From Spirochaetota bacterium (GTDB lineage: Bacteria; Spirochaetota; UBA12135; COTS27): a stretch of 18,115 nt of DNA. A program made the position numbers and the translations under genes. The stretch's first letter is position 1. Every line of letters begins with the position of its first letter. Below are positions 13,431 to 18,115 of the stretch, piece by piece. Below the pieces are notes generated by a model that saw only the letters and a list, made by a program, of their open reading frames with translations, was not told the DNA's origin and searched no databases. The DNA is taken from assembly GCA_030621685.1 (NCBI GenBank), contig JAUXHF010000009.1:1-18115 (forward strand), written 5' to 3'.

Positions 13431-15182
13431 ATGAAAAGAATGACATCGAGTGAAGCGTTTGTTGAAACCTTAGAAAAGCAAGGAGTAAAAAACATATTTG
13501 GGATAGTGGGTTCTGCTTATATGGATTCTCTAGATATTTTTCCTGCCGCTGGAATAAGGTTTATTCCTACGGTTCACGAACAAGGCGCTGCGCATATGGC
13601 AGATGGTTACAGCCGAGTTGCTAAGAAACACGGAGTTTGCATAGGTCAAAACGGGCCGGGCATCACGAATTTTGTTACAGCCATAGCCGCAGCCTATTGG
13701 GCGCATAGCCCCGTAGTGGCCATTACCCCCGAGACTGGAAGTAACTCGATGGGGCTGGGCGGCTTCCAAGAAACCGAGCAGCTTCCTATTTTCTCGAAAA
13801 TTACGGTGTATCAAGCTCATGTGAACAGCCCAGAGCGTATAGCCGAACTTACCGCTCGATGTTTCGATTATGCCAGCATGGATAGAGGCCCCACGCAATT
13901 AAATATTCCGCGTAACCATTTTTATGGCGAAGCAGATTACGAGATTCCTGGCCCTAGGCATATATCACTTGGGGCAGGAGCTGAAAAAGATTTAGATTCA
14001 GCAGCTTCTTTGCTAGCAAAAGCAAAATTTCCTGTTATTGTTTCTGGCGGCGGTGTTGTGATGTCGGGGGGGCAAGAATCGCTGAAAAAACTTGCCGAAA
14101 AACTTGGCGCTCCTGTAGTGAACAGCTACCTGCATAACGATAGCTTCCCGGCCTCGCATCCGCTGTGGTGTGGTCCTTTGGGCTACCAGGGGTCAAAAGC
14201 TGGCATGAAACTTATTAAGCAAGCCGATGTAATTTTGGCCTTAGGCTCTCGGCTTGGTCCTTTTGGCACGCTGCCTCAGCATGGCTTGGACTACTGGCCC
14301 AAGCATGCTGAAATTATTCAAATAGATAGTAACCATCGTGTTATTGGTTTGGTGAGGCCTGTGCATGTGGGCATTGTGGCCGATGCTTCGGCAGCAACTG
14401 AAGCCTTGCTCAAACGTTTAGGGGCTTTAGGTCTAAGCTCTTATAATGAATCTGGCATGGCTAAGAAATTAGAAGAAATTGCCAAGACGAAACGTGAATG
14501 GGAAGCCGAGCTAGATGCCTGGCCCCATGAACGTGATGAATGGAGCACTCAAATGCGCCATAGCGAAGGAGGTCTTTCTCCGCGCAGCGTTCTTCGTGAG
14601 CTAGAAAAAGCCATGCCCAAAGATGCTATGGTTTCTACAGATATCGGCAATATTTGCTCGGTTGCCAATAGCTATTTACGCTTTGAGCAGCCTCAAAGTT
14701 TTCTGGCTGCTATGAGTTTTGGTAACTGTGGCTATGCTTTGCCTGTCATCATTGGCGCCAAAGTAGCTGCTCCTCAAAGACCGGCTTTCGCCTATGTAGG
14801 CGATGGCGCTTGGGCTATGAGCTTTGGCGAGATATTTACTTGCATACGAGAAAATATACCTGTTACAGCCGTAGTGTTTAATAACCGCCAGTGGGGAGCC
14901 GAAAAGAAAAACCAAGTAGATTTTTATAATAAACGCTTCTTGGGGAGTAACTTAAAAAACCCTAGTTTTTCTGAAATCGCTAAGTCTATGGGCGCTCTTG
15001 GCATATGTGTGAAAAATTTAGATGAAATAGCTGATGCCATGCGGCTTTGTACAAAAGCACAAAGTGAAGGGAAAACAACTGTTTTAGAAATTATGTGCAG
15101 TCGTGAGCTAGGCGATCCTTTCCGCCGCGATGCCCTGAAAAAACCCATGCGCCTGCTTGAAAAATACAAATCTTTTGTATAA
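13431..15182 (+). CDS. xsc: Sulfoacetaldehyde acetyltransferase
   Basis: From ATG 13431 this is 583 residues. It is a ThDP-dependent enzyme that converts sulfoacetaldehyde and phosphate to acetyl phosphate and sulfite. It starts with MTSSEAFVETLEKQG; catalytic E50 lies in VHEQGAAH; GQNGPGITNFVT and GGFQETEQLPIF follow; the ThDP/Mg motif runs from GDG at 457-459 to NN at 484-485. The Xsc-type C-terminus ELGDPFRRDALKKPMRLLEKY separates it from acetolactate synthases. An upstream ATG at 13383 would add 16 non-conserved residues; 13431 matches the family start and has AAGGA 12 nt before it. Its neighbours ald, the aminotransferase and tauE complete a taurine pathway. No pta for the acetyl phosphate is present here. 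Confidence 0.93.
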   Translation: MKRMTSSEAFVETLEKQGVKNIFGIVGSAYMDSLDIFPAAGIRFIPTVHEQGAAHMADGYSRVAKKHGVCIGQNGPGITNFVTAIAAAYWAHSPVVAITPETGSNSMGLGGFQETEQLPIFSKITVYQAHVNSPERIAELTARCFDYASMDRGPTQLNIPRNHFYGEADYEIPGPRHISLGAGAEKDLDSAASLLAKAKFPVIVSGGGVVMSGGQESLKKLAEKLGAPVVNSYLHNDSFPASHPLWCGPLGYQGSKAGMKLIKQADVILALGSRLGPFGTLPQHGLDYWPKHAEIIQIDSNHRVIGLVRPVHVGIVADASAATEALLKRLGALGLSSYNESGMAKKLEEIAKTKREWEAELDAWPHERDEWSTQMRHSEGGLSPRSVLRELEKAMPKDAMVSTDIGNICSVANSYLRFEQPQSFLAAMSFGNCGYALPVIIGAKVAAPQRPAFAYVGDGAWAMSFGEIFTCIRENIPVTAVVFNNRQWGAEKKNQVDFYNKRFLGSNLKNPSFSEIAKSMGALGICVKNLDEIADAMRLCTKAQSEGKTTVLEIMCSRELGDPFRRDALKKPMRLLEKYKSFV

Positions 15183-15214
15183 GCATCAACTATCGCCATC
15201 AAACAAACATGAAA

Positions 15215-15260
15215 TATAAGCGTATAAGCGTATAAGCATATTGAAGCGTATTGAAGCGTT
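15215..15260. repeat. Short tandem repeats before ald
   Basis: Three runs of (A/G)TATAAGC followed by two of GTATTGAAGC-type units fill the xsc-ald gap. The unit GTATAAGC also occurs at the xsc stop codon, so this may be another gene-end duplication. Confidence 0.6.
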
Positions 15261-15281
15261 TCAATTTTTTAGAGGCATGAA

Positions 15282-16403
15282 ATGAAAATAGGTGTTCCCA
15301 AAGAAGTAAAAAACAGAGAAAACAGAGTGGCCTTAACGCCGGCTTCTGTTCGGGAGTTAGCCGAGCGTGGCTTAGAGGTTTTTGTAGAAAGCCATGCTGG
15401 TGATGGCAGTGGCTCGGCAGATAGCGACTATATAAAAGCAGGTGCTAGCATAGTAAGCTCGGCGGCAGAGGTTTTTTCTCAAGCAGAACTTATTCTTAAA
15501 GTGAAGGAGCCGCAGCCCGAAGAATGGAAATTCATTAAACAAAATCATACCCTATTTACCTATTTGCATTTAGCGGCAGGCCCCCAGCTCACCGAGGCAC
15601 TGATGGAAAGTGGAGCTTTATGCATTGCCTATGAAAGCATTACTGCCGATGATGGCACGCTTCCCTTGCTTGCGCCCATGTCAGAAGTGGCCGGGCGCAT
15701 GGCTGTACAAGTATCGGCTATCGGATTGCAAATAGCTTATGGAGGCATGGGAAAATTACTTGGCGGTGTTCCCGGCGTAGAACCAGCCAAAGTGGTTATT
15801 ATTGGCGGCGGCACGGTAGGGTTTAATGCCGCACAAATGGCTACCGGGCTTGGCGCCGATGTTACTATATTAGACAGATCTATCCCCGTTATGCGCCGTA
15901 TTGAAAACATCTTCGGGGCTAAAGTGAAAACAAAATACTCCACAAAACAGGCCTTTGAGGAAAGCTTAGCCGATGCCGATGTCATTATTAGCGGCGTGCA
16001 TGTGCCTGGCGCCTCTACGCCTAAACTTATCAGCAGGGCCATGATTAAATCTTTGAAGCCCGGCTCGGTTTTTGTAGATGTGGCTATCGACCAAGGAGGC
16101 TGCGCCGAAACCTCTAAGCCCACCACACATGATGACCCCTATTATATTGTTGATGGTGTGGTGCATTACTGTGTAAGCAATATGCCCGGCGCTGTAGCAC
16201 AAACTTCTACACATGCTTTAAATAATGCCACCCTTCCCTTCATCGCATCGCTGGCTACTTCAAAGTCTTTGCTTACCCTGTTGAAAAACGATAAGCATCT
16301 GCAAAACGGCGTAAATGTTGCTCGGGGGAAAATTTGCTCGGCGCAGGTTGGAATGTCACTGAATAAACCCTATGAAGATGTAGCTAAAGTTTTGCAATTT
16401 TAA
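15282..16403 (+). CDS. ald: Alanine dehydrogenase
   Basis: This 373-residue protein oxidatively deaminates L-alanine to pyruvate and ammonium with NAD. It is collinear with known Ald enzymes: MKIGVPKEVKNRENRVALTP (R15), ILKVKEP (K75), YLHLAAG (H96), the Rossmann motif IIGGGTVGFNAAQMA (174-187) and VDVAIDQGG carrying the catalytic Asp near 270. The ATG is preceded by AGAGG seven bases upstream. It lies 99 bp after xsc and 128 bp before the aminotransferase. In taurine metabolism Ald recycles the alanine made by the transaminase back to pyruvate, so its place here fits that role well. The stop codon lies within an 8-bp-arm inverted repeat followed by an A run. Confidence 0.95.
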   Translation: MKIGVPKEVKNRENRVALTPASVRELAERGLEVFVESHAGDGSGSADSDYIKAGASIVSSAAEVFSQAELILKVKEPQPEEWKFIKQNHTLFTYLHLAAGPQLTEALMESGALCIAYESITADDGTLPLLAPMSEVAGRMAVQVSAIGLQIAYGGMGKLLGGVPGVEPAKVVIIGGGTVGFNAAQMATGLGADVTILDRSIPVMRRIENIFGAKVKTKYSTKQAFEESLADADVIISGVHVPGASTPKLISRAMIKSLKPGSVFVDVAIDQGGCAETSKPTTHDDPYYIVDGVVHYCVSNMPGAVAQTSTHALNNATLPFIASLATSKSLLTLLKNDKHLQNGVNVARGKICSAQVGMSLNKPYEDVAKVLQF

Positions 16404-16414
16404 GTTACTTAAAA
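16398..16414 (+). terminator. A/T inverted repeat at the ald stop
   Basis: TTTTAAGT (16398-16405) and ACTTAAAA (16407-16414) pair perfectly around one base and include the ald stop codon. With no G/C-rich stem it is a weak terminator candidate; it could equally be a protein site. Confidence 0.25.
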
Positions 16415-16531
16415 AAAATGAGAGCTAATCAGTAATCAGGTACTTTCTCTTGCTGCTTTAAGCTATTTACTTCGCTATCTTTTTATAAAAAAATTAATAA
16501 TACATGTAGAGCAATTTTTAAGGAGTTCTCA

Positions 16532-17911
16532 ATGGCCAATATCACAGAAACAACTGTTTCAGAAAAATCTGATGAAATGCTTTTTAGCAAAAACCTTCCA
16601 GACCAAGAAAGCCTAAGCTATCATTGGATGCCCTTTACGATGAATCGTGATTTTAAACAAAATCCCCGTTTAGTGGTCAAGGCCGATGGCATGTATTACT
16701 GGAGCCTGCAAGGCAAAAAGATTCTTGATGGCTGCGCCGGTCTTTTCACATGCAATGCCGGGCATAATCGCAAAGAAATTAGAGAGGCGGTAAGCAAACA
16801 GCTTGCCGATTTAGATTACTCGCCTCATTTCAACTTAGGGCATCCATTATCGTTTCAGGTGGCGAAAAAGCTTTGCGACTTCATGCCAGAAGACATGAAC
16901 AAAGTTTTCTTCGGATGCTCTGGCTCGGAGGCTATCGATACCTCGATGAAGCTGGTTTCTGCCTACTGGCTTTCAAGAGGCGAGGGGCGGCGGCGTTATT
17001 TTGTGTCACGAGAACATTCGTATCATGGCGTAAATATTGGCGGAACGAACTTAGCTGGAATTTCTAGAAACCGTTCTGCTTATAATTTAGAAATACCTTG
17101 TGTCGTGCATATGCGACATACGAAACTTGAGCGTAACAAGTTTACACCGGGGATTCCTCTGCATGGCGGAGAAGATTTGGCTGAGGACCTAGAGCGTTTT
17201 GCCAATCTTTACGGCGGTGAAAACATTGCTGCATGTTATGTTGAACCCGTAGCAGGTTCTATTGGTTGTTATGTGCCACCAAAGGGCTATCTTCAGCGCC
17301 TCCGAGAAATTTGTGATAAATATAAAATCCTCTTGGTTTTCGATGAAGTCATAACTGGTTTTGGCCGCACGGGCAGTTCTTTTGCTGTAGAAAAATTTGG
17401 CGTGAAGCCTGATATTGTTACTTTAGCAAAAGCTCTTACCAATGGCAACATTCCAATGAGCGCGGTGCTTACTCGTGATTTCATTTACAATTCAATTACC
17501 AATCATTGTGCAGCAGAGACTGTTGAATTCAGCCATGGCTACACTTTCTCGGCTCATCCGGTAGCTTTGGCAGCTGCTAGCGCGACTCTTGATATTTACG
17601 CGAAGGAAGGACTGTTTTCTCGGGGGAAGGAGCTAGAGGACTACTTTGCAAAAAAAATATTTACGTTGCGTAAATATAAAATTGTTGTCGATATTCGCAG
17701 TTTGGGCTTTTTAGCCGGCATTGACCTTTTGCCGATTAATGGAAAACCCGGACTTCAGGGAAAAAGATTTAATCAAAGAATTTTTGACTTAGGCTTACAT
17801 CTTAAAATTACTGGCGATACGATGCTTATTGCACCTCCTTTAATTCTGGAGAAAAAGCATATTGATGAATTGGTTGAAAAGCTAGCTGAAAGTTTGCAAA
17901 GCTATGAGTAA
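16532..17911 (+). CDS. tpa: Class III omega-aminotransferase, probable taurine--pyruvate aminotransferase
   Basis: This 459-residue PLP enzyme has GCSGSEA (128-134) and SYHG (163-166) for cofactor phosphate and ring stacking, D271 in FDEVITGFGRTG and the Schiff-base K300 in TLAKALTNG. Beside xsc and ald it most likely transfers the amino group of taurine to pyruvate, giving sulfoacetaldehyde and alanine. The sequence itself (HWMPFTMNRDF, LDYSPHFNLGHPLSFQ, VEFSHGYTFSAHPVA) is closer to the beta-alanine:pyruvate (omega-APT) group than to the Bilophila-type Tpa as I recall it, so beta-alanine or hypotaurine are possible substrates. AGGAG seven bases before the ATG supports the start. It is the last gene of the plus-strand set; its stop codon begins a short tandem repeat. 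Confidence 0.85.
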   Translation: MANITETTVSEKSDEMLFSKNLPDQESLSYHWMPFTMNRDFKQNPRLVVKADGMYYWSLQGKKILDGCAGLFTCNAGHNRKEIREAVSKQLADLDYSPHFNLGHPLSFQVAKKLCDFMPEDMNKVFFGCSGSEAIDTSMKLVSAYWLSRGEGRRRYFVSREHSYHGVNIGGTNLAGISRNRSAYNLEIPCVVHMRHTKLERNKFTPGIPLHGGEDLAEDLERFANLYGGENIAACYVEPVAGSIGCYVPPKGYLQRLREICDKYKILLVFDEVITGFGRTGSSFAVEKFGVKPDIVTLAKALTNGNIPMSAVLTRDFIYNSITNHCAAETVEFSHGYTFSAHPVALAAASATLDIYAKEGLFSRGKELEDYFAKKIFTLRKYKIVVDIRSLGFLAGIDLLPINGKPGLQGKRFNQRIFDLGLHLKITGDTMLIAPPLILEKKHIDELVEKLAESLQSYE

Positions 17912-17935
17912 TGACTGCTGCTAATGACTGCGGAT
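17909..17935. repeat. Short tandem duplication at the tpa stop codon
   Basis: TAATGACTGC occurs at 17909 and again 14 bp downstream; the first copy starts with the tpa stop TAA. This is a small example of the gene-end duplications seen elsewhere in the window. Confidence 0.7.
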
Positions 17936-18025
17936 TCTATACAGGTAAGCCTATAAGCTGGTTTTCGTCTAAATTATGCTTGAAAGTAGAGCCAAAGAAG
18001 CTATTTCCTCCCAAAAGAGCGAGAG

Positions 18026-18055
18026 TAGCAGTGCAATTAATAGCAGTACAATTTT
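18026..18055. repeat. 15-bp direct repeat in the right-hand spacer
   Basis: TAGCAGTGCAATTAA (18026-18040) is followed by TAGCAGTACAATTTT (18041-18055). The surrounding 17912-18115 is AT-rich; I see no convincing gene in it. Confidence 0.6.
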
Positions 18056-18115
18056 TATTTTCTGAATTTTTTTGCTTTTCCACTTTTTTTTATATAAAAA
18101 CAAAAAATCATAGTA

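Noticed and set aside
13431..15182. Acetolactate synthase instead of Xsc
   Set aside because: The Xsc-type N-terminus, GGFQETEQ block and ELGDPFRRDAL C-terminus, together with ald, tpa and tauE neighbours, favour sulfoacetaldehyde acetyltransferase.
17969..18115. Minus-strand open frame entering from the right edge, with a Lys-rich then Leu/Ile-rich sequence ending SLALLSSII
   Set aside because: Only 48 codons, AT-rich and containing the 15-bp repeat. It could be the C-terminus of a convergent membrane protein, but the evidence is too thin.

Overview
The window reads as an AT-rich chromosome segment of a Gram-negative, probably proteobacterial, heterotroph. It encodes a lipobox protein, an HpaBC-type aromatic monooxygenase and Proteobacteria-type taurine genes. 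A solitary tRNA-Ile(GAT) lies outside any rRNA operon, which would fit a lineage with split rRNA operons such as some host-associated Alphaproteobacteria. That placement is inference and weak. No insertion sequence, phage gene, rRNA or CRISPR array is visible.

Layout. (1) 1-947, minus strand: the N-terminal 315 codons of a long coiled-coil protein that runs off the left edge. (2) 1200-1613, plus: a small lipoprotein behind a strong Shine-Dalgarno site and a perfect 14-bp-arm inverted repeat. (3) 1796-1872, plus: tRNA-Ile. (4) 1891-10595, all minus: a 4-hydroxyphenylacetate (homoprotocatechuate) catabolic operon, transcribed in the order hpaC, hpaB, hpaR, a DapA-family aldolase, an FAH-family hpaG-like gene, two tandem hpaF paralogues, hpaE, hpaD. 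(5) 10596-10998: divergent control region with an extended -10 promoter and a perfect 24-bp palindrome, the likely HpaR operator. (6) 10999-17911, all plus: a taurine dissimilation set, tauE (sulfite exporter), an EamA-type transporter, xsc, ald and a tpa-like aminotransferase. (7) 17912-18115: short repeats, no convincing gene.

How they work together. HpaBC hydroxylates 4-hydroxyphenylacetate, HpaD opens the ring, HpaE oxidises the semialdehyde, HpaF and the FAH protein isomerise and decarboxylate, and an aldolase should release pyruvate and succinic semialdehyde. No hpaH hydratase, HpcH/HpaI-type aldolase or hpaX permease is present; the DapA-family protein probably replaces HpaI. In the second set the aminotransferase moves the taurine amino group to pyruvate, Ald regenerates pyruvate and frees ammonium, Xsc splits sulfoacetaldehyde to acetyl phosphate and sulfite, and TauE exports sulfite.

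The most unusual structure is a family of partial gene duplications in the spacers of the hpa operon. Copies of the hpaE 3' end fill the hpaE-hpaD gap as a chain of four short ORFs starting ATG-CAC-AGY, linked by closely spaced or overlapping stop and start codons. A fragment of the hpaE 5' end sits just before hpaE. A 136-bp copy of the hpaB 3' end follows hpaB. Shorter tandem duplications mark several other gene ends.
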